A stretch of 64,000 nucleotides of DNA from Prevotella sp. GTDB lineage: Bacteria > Bacteroidota > Bacteroidia > Bacteroidales > Bacteroidaceae. Shown piece after piece: positions 23,900 through 34,312 of the stretch. The translations under genes and the position numbers were made by a program. The notes below the pieces were generated by a model. The model made no database searches. It was not told the origin of the DNA and saw nothing but the letters and a program-made list of their open reading frames with translations. Location of the stretch: the NCBI GenBank assembly GCA_017476785.1, contig JAFUZD010000073.1, positions 1 through 64,000 of the forward strand, in the 5' to 3' direction. Positions within the stretch are counted from its first letter, which is position 1. Each line of letters opens with the position of its first letter.

Positions 23900-26365
23900 T
23901 CAATCCTGATAGTACACTTTCTTTACGCGTCCGCTGACGGCAGTCAGCACTTCGTAGGGGATGGTGTCGAGGATGTCGCTCAGGACGGTGACGGGCAGAT
24001 GGTCGCCAAAGATTTCCACCGTGTCGCCCTCGCGACAGTCAATATCGGTCACGTCGATCATTGCCACGTCCATACAGATGTTGCCTACGTAAGGAGCGCG
24101 CTGCCCGTTCACGAGGCAGTAACCCACGCCGCGTCCCAGATGGCGATTCAGTCCGTCGGCATAACCGATAGGGATGGCCGCGATGAGCGAGTCGCGTTTC
24201 AGCCTGCCTTTGCGGCTGTAGCCCACGGTTTCTTCCTTCGGCACCCGGCGCAGCTGCAGGATGGTGGTCTTCAGCGTGCTCACCGGATGCAACATTCGGT
24301 TGTCGATAGGGTCGACGCCATACAGTCCGATACCCAAGCGGCACATATCCAGCTGCCGTTCGGGGAAGTGTTCTATACCGGCCGAGTTGCAGATGTGGCG
24401 CAGTATCTTGTGGTCGAAGGCTGCCTGCAAGCGGCGGCTGGCCTCATCGAACTTGCGGAACTGCTCGGCCGAGAAAGCATCGAAGTCGTCGCTGTCGCTG
24501 CCCACGAAGTGAGAGAACACCGAGCGTGGGATGATGGCATTCTGACTTTTCAGTCGGCTGACGACCTCGTCGATGTCGCGTTCGGGGTCAAAGCCCAGCC
24601 GGTGCATTCCCGTGTCGAGCTTGATGTGCACGGGATAACCCGTGATGCCCTCCTTCTCGGCCGCACGGATGAGGGCATCCATCAGCCTGAACGAGTAGAC
24701 CTCGGGCTCCAGTTCGTAGTCGAACATCGTCTTGAATGCCGTCATCTCGGGATTCATTATCATTATGTTCTGCGTGATGCCGTTCTTGCGCAGCGTGACG
24801 CCCTCGTCGGCCACCGCCACCGCCAGATAGTCCACGCGGTGGTCTTGCAGCGTCTTGGCCACCTCCACCGCCCCAGCCCCGTAGGCATCGGCCTTCACCA
24901 TACACACCAGTTTGGTGTCTGGCTGCAGGAACGAGCGATAGTAGTTCAGGTTGTCGACCACCGCATTGAGGTTCACTTCGAGTATCGTCTCGTGCACTTT
25001 CTGCTCTAATAGTTCCGTGATGCGGTCAAAGCCGAAGGCACGTGCGCCTTTGATGAGCACCACCTCGTCGTGCAGCCATCCGTCCTTCGCCCGCTCTATG
25101 AAGGCATCCACGTCGTCGAAGAAGGCGCGCTCGCCCACCCTGATGAGCGCGGCGTTGGCCTTCAGTGCGGGGCCGATGCCTATGAAGCGGTCGATGCCAC
25201 GTTTCTCGCAGAGCTCGCCCACGGCTCCGTAGAGCTCCTGCGGCGTCAGTCCGCTCTGGCTGATGTCGCTCAGGACGAGCGTGCGGCGGCGCCCTTTGTG
25301 GTCGGGACGTCGGTTCATAAAGTCGAGCGCAATGTCGAGCGAGTTGATGTCCGAGTTGTACGAGTCGTTGATCAGCGTGCACCCGTGCTGTCCTTCCTTC
25401 ACTTCGAGCCGCATCGCAATGGGCTCCAGCTGCGCCATCCGTTCATCCAAGTCGGCCGCCGTCACGCCCAGATAACGCGCCGTGGCTGCACAGGCCAACG
25501 AGCACTCGAGGCTGGCATAGTCGATAAACGGCAGCCGATACGTCGCGCGCACACCTTTATATATATAGTGAACCACCGAGGCGCTGCCCTCGGTCTCTGT
25601 CTGCTCCACGTAGAACGGTGCCGACGGATTGACGCGGCTCCACCCTATCTTCTCGCCCTGATAGCCCGACCGCCGGATGCAGCGGCTGACGGTGTCGTCG
25701 TCGCTGTTGTAGACGATGACGCGGCAGCCGTGAAACAGTTTCAGCTTCTCGCTGCACTTCTCGTCCATCGAACGGAAGTGCTCCTGATGCGCAGCCCCCA
25801 ACGACGTCAGCACGCCAATGGTGGGCTGAATGATGTCGTGCAGCGCGTCCATCTCGCCGGGCTCACTGATGCCGGCCTCGAAGACGCCCAGCTGCGTATG
25901 CTCGTTGAGCAGCCATACGGAGAGCGGCACGCCTATCTGCGAGTTGTATGAGCGCGGCGAGCGCGTCACGCTCAGCTGCGGCGACAGCAACTGGTAGAGC
26001 CACTCCTTCACCATCGTCTTCCCGTTAGAGCCCGTAATGCCCACGATGGGCACATTGAACTCGTCGCGATGGCGCTCGGCCAGCCGCTGCAGGGCCTCGA
26101 GGGGCGAAGGGACCTTCAGGTAGTTGGCATCGGCATACTGCTCCTCCGGCAGCGCGCTCACCACGAAGTTGCGCACGCCGCGGCGATAGAGGTCGGCAAT
26201 GTAGCGATGGCCGTCGCCCCGCCGCGAGGTCAGGGCAAAGAAGAGCGTCTCTTCCGGGAAACAAAGCGAGCGGCTGTCGGTCAGCAGCCACCCTATCTGC
26301 GCATCAGTCCTGCCGATTCGGCGCGCACCGATGAGCGTTGCTATCTTCACTATCGAGTATTTCAT
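23900..26365 (-). CDS. murF-alr: MurF-Alr fusion: D-Ala-D-Ala-adding ligase / alanine racemase
   Basis: This 821-residue cytoplasmic protein combines two steps of peptidoglycan precursor synthesis, a fusion usual in Bacteroidales. The MurF part (about 1-445) has the ATP-binding loop GITGSNGKTMVKEWL (about 110), the ligase segment GVFEAGISEPGEMD and INDSYNSDINS. The racemase part (about 455-821) has the PLP lysine in MVKADAYGAGAVEVA (about 490), VKLDTGMHRLGF and the second-base tyrosine region VGYSRKG. The promoter core at 26390-26398 is in the end of the preceding gene. Confidence 0.96.
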   Translation of the reverse strand: MKYSIVKIATLIGARRIGRTDAQIGWLLTDSRSLCFPEETLFFALTSRRGDGHRYIADLYRRGVRNFVVSALPEEQYADANYLKVPSPLEALQRLAERHRDEFNVPIVGITGSNGKTMVKEWLYQLLSPQLSVTRSPRSYNSQIGVPLSVWLLNEHTQLGVFEAGISEPGEMDALHDIIQPTIGVLTSLGAAHQEHFRSMDEKCSEKLKLFHGCRVIVYNSDDDTVSRCIRRSGYQGEKIGWSRVNPSAPFYVEQTETEGSASVVHYIYKGVRATYRLPFIDYASLECSLACAATARYLGVTAADLDERMAQLEPIAMRLEVKEGQHGCTLINDSYNSDINSLDIALDFMNRRPDHKGRRRTLVLSDISQSGLTPQELYGAVGELCEKRGIDRFIGIGPALKANAALIRVGERAFFDDVDAFIERAKDGWLHDEVVLIKGARAFGFDRITELLEQKVHETILEVNLNAVVDNLNYYRSFLQPDTKLVCMVKADAYGAGAVEVAKTLQDHRVDYLAVAVADEGVTLRKNGITQNIMIMNPEMTAFKTMFDYELEPEVYSFRLMDALIRAAEKEGITGYPVHIKLDTGMHRLGFDPERDIDEVVSRLKSQNAIIPRSVFSHFVGSDSDDFDAFSAEQFRKFDEASRRLQAAFDHKILRHICNSAGIEHFPERQLDMCRLGIGLYGVDPIDNRMLHPVSTLKTTILQLRRVPKEETVGYSRKGRLKRDSLIAAIPIGYADGLNRHLGRGVGYCLVNGQRAPYVGNICMDVAMIDVTDIDCREGDTVEIFGDHLPVTVLSDILDTIPYEVLTAVSGRVKKVYYQD

Positions 26366-26382
26366 AGATATTCTTGCTTTTC

Positions 26383-27198
26383 CTAAAGTGCAAAGGTAGG
26401 ATATTTCTTCGACAATTCTGCCACTTTTAACATTGTTTTATCCAAGAAGCTGCGATATTCCTCGCTCTCGGGATGGAAGGGTTTGTGGGCCAAAGCCTCT
26501 TTCAGCGGCCGCCACTCCTCCAGATACTGGCGGGCAGCATCGCTGAAGTAGGAGCCGACCAGCCGCTGCCAGATGTACTCCACCGTCTGCTCCGACGGAT
26601 GCAGCATATCCGGCTGGTAGAAGCGATAGTCGCGCAGCTCGTCGCACACAATCTCGTAGGCGGGGAAGTAATATACGTCCGCATCCTCGGCCGCCACCCT
26701 GTCGGCTGCCAGCAGCAGCGTAGCCTTCGACAGCTGACTGCCGTGGTAGCCATATTTGGCATAGCGGATGGGACTGACGGTCAGCACCACCCGCACCTCG
26801 GCATTGAGACGGCGGAGCACAGCAACGGTCTGCCGCAGATAGCCACAGCACTCGTCGACGCTCAGTGCCTCTTCCTCAAACAGCCGTTGCGGCCGCTTCT
26901 GGCAGTTGTCCACAATCTCGCCCGTGGCTTTCAGCCGGTACACGTGGTTGGTTCCAAGCGTGACAAAGGCCACCCGCCCACAGCTGTCCAGCCGCTCTGC
27001 CGTGTGCAGTATGCTGGCAGGATTGTACATCACGCCGTAGGGATTGGCCACCACCGGGAACTTCTCTTCGGCAAAGCGGCGCCCAATGCTGTCGGCAAAG
27101 CACGAGCCGACAAAGAGCAACGGCTCCAGCGGCAACAGCTCGAAATCGGGTCGGGGCACCTCTACGACGGTGCGAAACAGCATTTCTTTCATCATCAT
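26383..27198 (-). CDS. GSCFA-domain protein (SGNH-hydrolase-like)
   Basis: The protein carries the eponymous motif LLFVGSCFADSIG near its N-terminus, plus VTLGTNHVYR and LTVSPIRYAKYG. Together these give the SGNH/GDSL-like arrangement of a Ser in GSCF and a late DMLHPSEQ with Asp and His. The family is Bacteroidota-enriched and unproven biochemically; esterase or acyl-transfer activity is inferred. Several Met codons (27198, 27195, 27192, 27183) could start it; the longer open frame to 27237 runs into the palindrome array and is unlikely. It ends 17 bases before murF-alr, a pairing suggesting a cell-wall link. Confidence 0.85.
   Translation of the reverse strand: MMMKEMLFRTVVEVPRPDFELLPLEPLLFVGSCFADSIGRRFAEEKFPVVANPYGVMYNPASILHTAERLDSCGRVAFVTLGTNHVYRLKATGEIVDNCQKRPQRLFEEEALSVDECCGYLRQTVAVLRRLNAEVRVVLTVSPIRYAKYGYHGSQLSKATLLLAADRVAAEDADVYYFPAYEIVCDELRDYRFYQPDMLHPSEQTVEYIWQRLVGSYFSDAARQYLEEWRPLKEALAHKPFHPESEEYRSFLDKTMLKVAELSKKYPTFAL
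26390..26398 (-). promoter_or_regulatory. Predicted -7 element for murF-alr
   Basis: GCAAAGGTA on plus reads TACCTTTGC on minus, 25 bases before the murF-alr ATG. It lies inside the last codons of the GSCFA gene. Confidence 0.5.
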
Positions 27199-27215
27199 AT
27201 CATAGCACTGAAAAT

Positions 27216-27279
27216 AAATTCTCGCGTAAATTTTCAAAATTCTCGCGAGAATTCCGGAAATTCTCGCGAGAATTCTTTC
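27216..27279. repeat. Triple CGCG-centred palindrome array, copy 3
   Basis: The CGCG centres are at 27224.5, 27245.5 and 27266.5, exactly 21 bp apart. The array fills the 93 bp gap between the fkp stop and the GSCFA start, beginning 13 bases after fkp. One outer palindrome has the same variant right side (CTCGCGTAAA) as copy 2. Confidence 0.9.
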
Positions 27280-27291
27280 TCCGTTGTGCCG

Positions 27292-30069
27292 TCAGCTGCG
27301 GCTCACTTGCAGTCCCGACCGGCTCAACTGCATCTCCACGAAGCGTGCATTGCCGTTCCGGCCATACTGGTTCAGCAGTTGCTTGATGCGCGCGGCAGCC
27401 TCGGGGTCCTTAGCCACCATATAGAGGAAGCCGCCGCCACCGGCTCCGGGCAGCTTGTAGCCGAGACAGAGGTCGTCCACCACGTCGGTAATGGCACGGA
27501 TGGCTGCCGGATTGGTGCCGCTGTCCAGTGCCTGTTTCTGCTCCCACGTGCGCCGTATCAGCGCCCCCATTGTGCCGAAGTCTTGCCGCTGAATGGCCTC
27601 GTAGGTATCCATTGCGTGGGCTTTCATATCGCGCAGCATTGCCAGCTGACCGTTGTGGTTGAGGAACATACGGCGCACGATTTCGGCCAGAATGGTCTTG
27701 GCCGTGCGCGTGATTCCGGTGTAATAGAGCAGATGGCACGGCGCATACTCGGGAGCGGTATAGAGCGCGTCGGGCAGCCAGCGCACCTGAGGCGACTGAC
27801 TAAAGCCGCGCTCGGTCTGCAGCAGCTTGACTCCCCCCAGCACTCCGCCAAACTGGTCCTGCCATCCTCCGCCCGTAGTGAGCAGCTGTTCGAGCACCAG
27901 CGTGCGCCGCCCAATCTCGTTCTTGTCCCACGCCAGCGAGCAGAAGTCGCTGACGGCTCCGAGCACCGTGGCGGCTAAGATGCTGCTGGTGCCCAGTCCG
28001 CTGCCGGCGGGAATGGCCGAGAGGAGGGTCAGCTCGATGCCGCACCCGAAGTCTTCGAGCTGTGCCCGCAGCGACGGATAACGCTCGGCTGAGAAGTCGG
28101 GATGGAACCCGGCCAGCACCAGTGCTGCCTTCGGTATGCTGAAGGGGCTGCCCACGTGGTGGAACTCGGCCAAATCGTCATAGCTCTCCACCACCTCCAT
28201 TGCCCCGAGGTCGATGCTGCGCAGGATGATGTGCGGCTGTGCGCAGGGCTTTACGTAGGTCTGGATAGGCTGCTGGCCGTTCAGCTCAATGGCCATATTG
28301 ACCACGCTGCCCCCTTCCATCAGGCAGTAGGGCGGCGTGTCGGTCCAGCCGCCGGCAATATCGATGCGCACCGGCGAGCGTCCCCACACTATCTGGTCCT
28401 GATAGACCGACTTGCGCGGATGCAGCCCACCGAGATGCATCGTGGAGATAATGCCCTCGCGCAGCAGGCCGAAGGCGCGGTCGCTGTCGCCACGAAACAT
28501 TGCATCGTGGATGCGGGTCATCAGCGGAGCCGTCTCGGGCAATGGTTCGGGCAGCGGCAGCCCGGCTTTCTCAAACTGCTGGGCAGCATCGTCGAGGTCG
28601 AGCTGGAAAAACACGCTGTGCTCCCAGTTGGCGGCCAGCGCCGACCAGTTGCGGTTGCGGAAGGCCTGTCGCTGGTCGAAGAGCCGCTGCAGATTGGCCT
28701 CATTGCTGATTTCTTCGGCCGAGAGGAGGGGACGAGAGGCGGCTGACGGAGCACTCGAAGCACGTCCCGCCGCGAAGTCGGACACCACCCTGCCTATCTC
28801 TTCTACACGCTCTACGACGGGAAACTGCTTGCGTTGCTGCTCGTCGCCGGCAAAGCGGTCGTCTATATGATAGCAACGGACGGCATAGTGCGTTGCCCCG
28901 ATGGGCACCACGTCGACACACTGGCCGGGTTGCAGGCTGACAGCCCAGTCGTTCTCGGGCACTCCGGTGATGATGTGGTCGCTGGTCAGCCGCCAGTGTG
29001 CTCCTACGCAGCTGTTCTCCACCCATATATTGCTGTTCTGGGGCGTGAAGGTGCAGCGCGTCAGTGCGTTCTGCGTAAAGATAGACGGATGGGGTTTGCT
29101 GTCACGATGCATTATCTCGCGCTGGTCGTTGACCAGATTCTGGATGGCTAAGGTCGAGGAAATCATCTCCCGGCTGGTGCCGAAGTGATAGAACTCGCCC
29201 CCCTGCAGCGGCACGACGGCCACTGAGAGGCTGCGCAGCTCCTCGTCGTCGATGGTGGGGTCGGTGCCCAGTGCGCAACCGAACTCGCTGTATAGGTCGT
29301 ATTCTTTTAGCGGGAGTGCGGGAGTGCAGGAGTGCGGGAGTGTAGGAGTTTCGGGGTTCGGCAGGGGCGAGAGTGCCGTACTCCTTTTTATCAGCAGCTC
29401 CACGGCGCGGTCGCTGAGCAGCCAGATGCCAATATCGGTCAAGTAGAAATGCTGCTGCAACAGCTGGCCGAGCGTCTCGACCGAGGGTTTCTGCAGCATC
29501 TGCTTCAGTACCATAGGCGTACGGCGGTCGCTGACAAAGACGCCGTGGTTCTTGGCCACCGTCGCGTCGAGCCACAGGCCGTAGCAGACGACGTCGGCCT
29601 CGGGAATGGGCTGCAGCCGCTCCGTGGCACGGATGAGCACGTCGCCGCTGACCACCATCGTATGGATGCTGTCGGGAGCCTGCGCCATAATGCGCTCATA
29701 GAGTGGCAGCTGCAGCGAGAGCAAGTCTTGCCCCAGCCGCTGGCCACACTCCCAGCGGAACACGGGGATGGGGGTCAGTATCTTGCCCGACGGTGCATAC
29801 GACGGCAGGCGACGGCTCTGTCCACCAGCGTGGAGCAGGATGCGCTTCTCCTGCTTCAGCCACGCGCTGAAGGAAGCGGAGTCCGATGCCGCGCCAGTGG
29901 CAGCCTGCTCGTGGCGGCAAGCCTCTTGCAGCAGCCACGCCGTTCCGCCCCCCGAGCCCAAGCGATGGCCTATCGGGTCGCAGGTACAGAAATACTCGTC
30001 GGACGGCAGTGCCGTGATGTCGTGGAAAGTGCCCACCAGATTGGGAGGCAGCGATAGCAGCTTCTTCAT
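27292..30069 (-). CDS. fkp: Bifunctional L-fucokinase / GDP-fucose pyrophosphorylase
   Basis: Fkp (925 residues) phosphorylates L-fucose and then forms GDP-fucose, feeding fucosylation of capsule and glycoproteins. The N-terminal pyrophosphorylase part has LHAGGQSRRLPSYAPSGK (about 75) and a left-handed helix region. The C-terminal GHMP kinase has IPAGSGLGTSSILAATVLG (about 685) and LPGAGGGGFLYMVA (about 870). Residues about 232-255 (LSPLPNPETPTLPHSCTPAL) are an odd Pro/Thr-rich insert encoded by 8 bp tandem repeats. fucP is divergent, and promoter core 30096-30104 lies upstream. Confidence 0.96.
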   Translation of the reverse strand: MKKLLSLPPNLVGTFHDITALPSDEYFCTCDPIGHRLGSGGGTAWLLQEACRHEQAATGAASDSASFSAWLKQEKRILLHAGGQSRRLPSYAPSGKILTPIPVFRWECGQRLGQDLLSLQLPLYERIMAQAPDSIHTMVVSGDVLIRATERLQPIPEADVVCYGLWLDATVAKNHGVFVSDRRTPMVLKQMLQKPSVETLGQLLQQHFYLTDIGIWLLSDRAVELLIKRSTALSPLPNPETPTLPHSCTPALPLKEYDLYSEFGCALGTDPTIDDEELRSLSVAVVPLQGGEFYHFGTSREMISSTLAIQNLVNDQREIMHRDSKPHPSIFTQNALTRCTFTPQNSNIWVENSCVGAHWRLTSDHIITGVPENDWAVSLQPGQCVDVVPIGATHYAVRCYHIDDRFAGDEQQRKQFPVVERVEEIGRVVSDFAAGRASSAPSAASRPLLSAEEISNEANLQRLFDQRQAFRNRNWSALAANWEHSVFFQLDLDDAAQQFEKAGLPLPEPLPETAPLMTRIHDAMFRGDSDRAFGLLREGIISTMHLGGLHPRKSVYQDQIVWGRSPVRIDIAGGWTDTPPYCLMEGGSVVNMAIELNGQQPIQTYVKPCAQPHIILRSIDLGAMEVVESYDDLAEFHHVGSPFSIPKAALVLAGFHPDFSAERYPSLRAQLEDFGCGIELTLLSAIPAGSGLGTSSILAATVLGAVSDFCSLAWDKNEIGRRTLVLEQLLTTGGGWQDQFGGVLGGVKLLQTERGFSQSPQVRWLPDALYTAPEYAPCHLLYYTGITRTAKTILAEIVRRMFLNHNGQLAMLRDMKAHAMDTYEAIQRQDFGTMGALIRRTWEQKQALDSGTNPAAIRAITDVVDDLCLGYKLPGAGGGGFLYMVAKDPEAAARIKQLLNQYGRNGNARFVEMQLSRSGLQVSRS
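29313..29352. repeat. 8 bp tandem repeat inside fkp
   Basis: Four consecutive 8 bp units (GGAGTGCG, GGAGTGCA, GGAGTGCG, GGAGTGTA) are followed by a decayed fifth (GGAGTTTC). Because 8 is not a multiple of 3, gain or loss of one unit would shift the fkp reading frame. Confidence 0.9.
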
Positions 30070-30095
30070 TTCGTATCAAGATTAGTCTTTTCTCG

Positions 30096-30104
30096 GCAAA
30101 GATA
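30096..30104 (-). promoter_or_regulatory. Predicted -7 element for fkp
   Basis: GCAAAGATA on plus reads TATCTTTGC on minus, 26 bases before the fkp start. It forms an outward-facing pair with the fucP element at 30149. A short repeat (ATTCAGCATTCAGCATTC) lies between them. Confidence 0.55.
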
Positions 30105-30148
30105 CGAATTAATTCAGCATTCAGCATTCATTATTCGCAATTATTTTT

Positions 30149-30157
30149 TATCTTTGC
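30149..30157 (+). promoter_or_regulatory. Predicted -7 element for fucP
   Basis: TATCTTTGC lies 31 bases before the fucP ATG. Confidence 0.55.
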
Positions 30158-30188
30158 AATCAAACTAACGAACGATTACTGACCAAAA

Positions 30189-31517
<1,329 letters not shown>

Positions 31518-31548
31518 GGCTCGGGAGCACTCCCGTCAGCATACAAGA

Positions 31549-31600
31549 ATAGCCATCATCGGGCGAACAGGGCTTTCCCCATTCATCCGATGATGGCTAT
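31549..31600. terminator. Long hairpin between convergent fucP and yfhO
   Basis: ATAGCCATCATCGG (31549-31562) pairs perfectly with CCGATGATGGCTAT (31587-31600). There is no T tract on either side, so it may be a repeat or processing hairpin rather than an intrinsic terminator. Confidence 0.55.
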
Positions 31601-31652
31601 CATCGTTGGCAGCGGATGGGCTCCGCTATGCTAAGTCACCGAGAGAGGCGGT

Positions 31653-34184
31653 TCATTCTGCCCCGGAGTCGGTCGTCGGACGGTTGCGGCCACGGCGATA
31701 GGCCAAGAAGCCTGCGGCAAGCAGGATGAGCAGCAAGACGCCGTAGGAGCAATAGGCCACCAGCTCGGTGCGCTCCACACTCTTGGGGAAGAACGAGAGC
31801 ACCACCTCGTGGCGTCCGGCCGGCACACGCAGGGCACGCAGCACATAGTCCACACGCCCGAGCTCGGCGGGCTGGCCGTCGATGGTTGCCTCCCAGCCGG
31901 GATAGAATATCTCGGAGAAGACGACGACACCGCCCTTACCCGTGCTGACATTATAGACCAGCCGGTTGGGCTCGTAGCTCTTGAGCGTAGCCAGACTGAG
32001 CGTATCTTGCTCGGCCGATGCCCTCAGCACCTCGGAGAACTTACGGTCGGCCACGGCCGTGAAGCGCAGGTCGGTGGTGCGCAGGGCCGCCAGCTCGCCG
32101 TCGGCATCGCCCACATACTTCACCTCGTCCACGAACCACGCATTGCCATAAGTATAGGGATTCTGCACGGGCACGGTCTGTCCGCCCTGCAACGGCAGGA
32201 TGAAGTATTTGGCATTGAGCATATTCAGCACCGGGAAGATGCTGTCGCCGTTGACCCGGGTCATATCGCCCTCAGCCTCCACCACGGCACTGAAGAGCTG
32301 CTGCATCTCGGGCTGTATGTAGGCATCGATGAGGTCCTGATAGCGGCGCAGCTTGGCAGGGTGATAACCGCCGATGCTCTTGAAGTAGAACGAGGTCTCA
32401 TTCTCGTTGAAGGTATTCGATGCGAGGTTGAGCACACGGTAGTCGAGCGACTTGTCTTGCAGTATCTGCTCCTCGGTGGCCGTGGTCTGTATGGGCTGCT
32501 CGCGGACCGTCTTCGATACAAACATCCCGTCGTTCAGATAGCGTTTGTTCACCGTCCACATATCCACGAGGCAGAGCACCGTCAGCGCAGCCACTATCCA
32601 CCATCTGCCATCTGCACGCTTCACCACCCGCAGCCTGTATGCCAGCAGCAGGGCAGCGGCAATGACTACAATCCAGAACGACCGCCAGCAGTCAGCAGTA
32701 AAGATGGCCTGCCGAATGTCGGTCAGGTTGGCCAGCAACGGCTGCAGCTGGTCGGCAGGAATCTGGCTCAGTGCCTGCATCTCCGACGAGCTGACGAAGG
32801 GCGACAGCAGCGACGGCACCAGTGCCAGCAACAGGCAGGCACCCGCCGTAAGCCCCGCAGCAACGAGCAGCTTGCCCGTCATCGAGGGGTCGCCCCCCTC
32901 CTTCTCCTTCCCGTCGTCCAGCAGCGAGCGCAGCCCCAGCATTGCCAGCAGGGGAATGGTAAACTCGGCCACGACGAGGATAGAGGCCACCGTGCGGAAC
33001 TTGGCATACATCGGCACATAGTCGATGAAGAAGTCGGTCAGCGCCATCCAGTTGCGCCCCCACGACAGTAAGACAGAGAGTATCGTGGCCAGCAGCAACG
33101 CCCACTTCAGCGGTCCCTTCACCACCAGCAAGCCCAGAATGAAGAGCATCAGCACCGCCGCGCCTACATACACCGGGCCGCTGGTGCCGGGCTGCTCGCC
33201 CCAGTATTGGCCTATCTGCTGATAGACGCCGCTATACTCGGGCAGTGCCTTTGCCTGCGCCGTAGGATGGTTCCACAACGGCACCGAGGCCCCACCCTTC
33301 GCATTGGGGATGAGCAGGGTCCACGTCTCGCCGATGCCATAGGACCACTGCGTGATGTAGTCGCGGTCCAGACCGTCAGTGACCTGCCGGCCGCCCTTCT
33401 GCGTCGCCAGCTCACTGCCGCCGCGCATCGACTCCTTACCATACTCCCACGTATGATAGAGATTGGACAGATTGATACAGATGCCGATGGCCGCACCCAC
33501 CACGCACACGCCGACGGCCCGCAGCAGATGGCCGTACTGCCGGCGGCGCAGGGCATCGATGGCAAAGGCCACGGCCATTGCGAAGATGACGATGAGATAA
33601 TAGTAGGTCATCTGCACGTGGTTGGCCTGCACCTCCAGTGCCGAGAACAGGGCCGTCAGCCCGAGTGCCCACACATAGCGGCCACGGAAAGCCAGCACCA
33701 CACCGGCAATGAGCGGCGGCAGATAGGCCAGCGCCATCACCTTCCACAGATGGCCGGCAGCGATGATGATGAAGAAATAGCTGCTGAACGCCCAGACCAC
33801 CGCACCCAGCAACGCCAAGTACCAGCGGAAGTCGAACGCCCGCAGCAGGATGTAGAAGCCCAGCAGATAGGCAAAGACAAACCACACGTTCTTCGGCAGC
33901 CACAGATGGTAAGCCTTCCCCACGGCCGAGAGCAGGTCGGTGCTCTCATACGAGGGCGACGTCTGATAGGTGGGCATTCCGCCAAACAGCGCATTGGTCC
34001 ACCGGGTGCGCTCGCCCGTACGCTGGTAATACTCCGTGGCCTCCTGCCCCAGCGCCCGTCCCGCCGACGAGTCGTGGCGGTAGAGGATGCGCCCCTCGAT
34101 GTCGGCAGGGAAGAAATAGGCAAACGAGATGACGGCCAGCAGCACCACCACCAGCACGTCGGGCAAAAACTTCTTATAGCTCAT
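31653..34184 (-). CDS. YfhO-family large membrane protein
   Basis: The 843-residue protein has a first helix VLVVVLLAVISFAYFFPADI, many further membrane segments to about residue 560, then a soluble region and a last C-terminal helix (ELVAYCSYGVLLLILLAAGFLAY). YfhO proteins are GT-C-like and thought to glycosylate lipids or envelope polymers; in this lineage the substrate is unknown. Motifs include FGGMPTYQTSP early and FSEIFYPGWEATIDGQPAELGRVD before the last helix. It is divergent from mtnN across a repeated promoter module. Confidence 0.9.
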   Translation of the reverse strand: MSYKKFLPDVLVVVLLAVISFAYFFPADIEGRILYRHDSSAGRALGQEATEYYQRTGERTRWTNALFGGMPTYQTSPSYESTDLLSAVGKAYHLWLPKNVWFVFAYLLGFYILLRAFDFRWYLALLGAVVWAFSSYFFIIIAAGHLWKVMALAYLPPLIAGVVLAFRGRYVWALGLTALFSALEVQANHVQMTYYYLIVIFAMAVAFAIDALRRRQYGHLLRAVGVCVVGAAIGICINLSNLYHTWEYGKESMRGGSELATQKGGRQVTDGLDRDYITQWSYGIGETWTLLIPNAKGGASVPLWNHPTAQAKALPEYSGVYQQIGQYWGEQPGTSGPVYVGAAVLMLFILGLLVVKGPLKWALLLATILSVLLSWGRNWMALTDFFIDYVPMYAKFRTVASILVVAEFTIPLLAMLGLRSLLDDGKEKEGGDPSMTGKLLVAAGLTAGACLLLALVPSLLSPFVSSSEMQALSQIPADQLQPLLANLTDIRQAIFTADCWRSFWIVVIAAALLLAYRLRVVKRADGRWWIVAALTVLCLVDMWTVNKRYLNDGMFVSKTVREQPIQTTATEEQILQDKSLDYRVLNLASNTFNENETSFYFKSIGGYHPAKLRRYQDLIDAYIQPEMQQLFSAVVEAEGDMTRVNGDSIFPVLNMLNAKYFILPLQGGQTVPVQNPYTYGNAWFVDEVKYVGDADGELAALRTTDLRFTAVADRKFSEVLRASAEQDTLSLATLKSYEPNRLVYNVSTGKGGVVVFSEIFYPGWEATIDGQPAELGRVDYVLRALRVPAGRHEVVLSFFPKSVERTELVAYCSYGVLLLILLAAGFLAYRRGRNRPTTDSGAE

Positions 34185-34221
34185 AGCTTTTACACTCCAT
34201 CATTATCATTTTCATACAGGG

Positions 34222-34284
34222 TGCAAAGATACAAATTAATTGAGAATTAAGAATTAAGAATTAAGAATTATTTGTACCTTTGCA
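34222..34284. promoter_or_regulatory. Divergent promoter module, copy 1 (yfhO/mtnN)
   Basis: Outward-facing -7 cores (GCAAAGATA at 34223-34231 for yfhO; TACCTTTGC at 34275-34283 for mtnN) bound a spacer with repeated GAATTAA units. The 63 bp segment is identical, except for one base, to 59903-59965. Confidence 0.8.
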
Positions 34285-34312
34285 GCCGTCAACAAACGTA
34301 AAACGTCAAACT

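Noticed and set aside
23438..25009. 523-codon ORF on plus
   Set aside because: It is antisense to the MFS gene and murF-alr, both strongly supported.
26473..27978. 501-codon ORF on plus
   Set aside because: It lies opposite the GSCFA gene, the palindrome array and fkp; no motif of its own.
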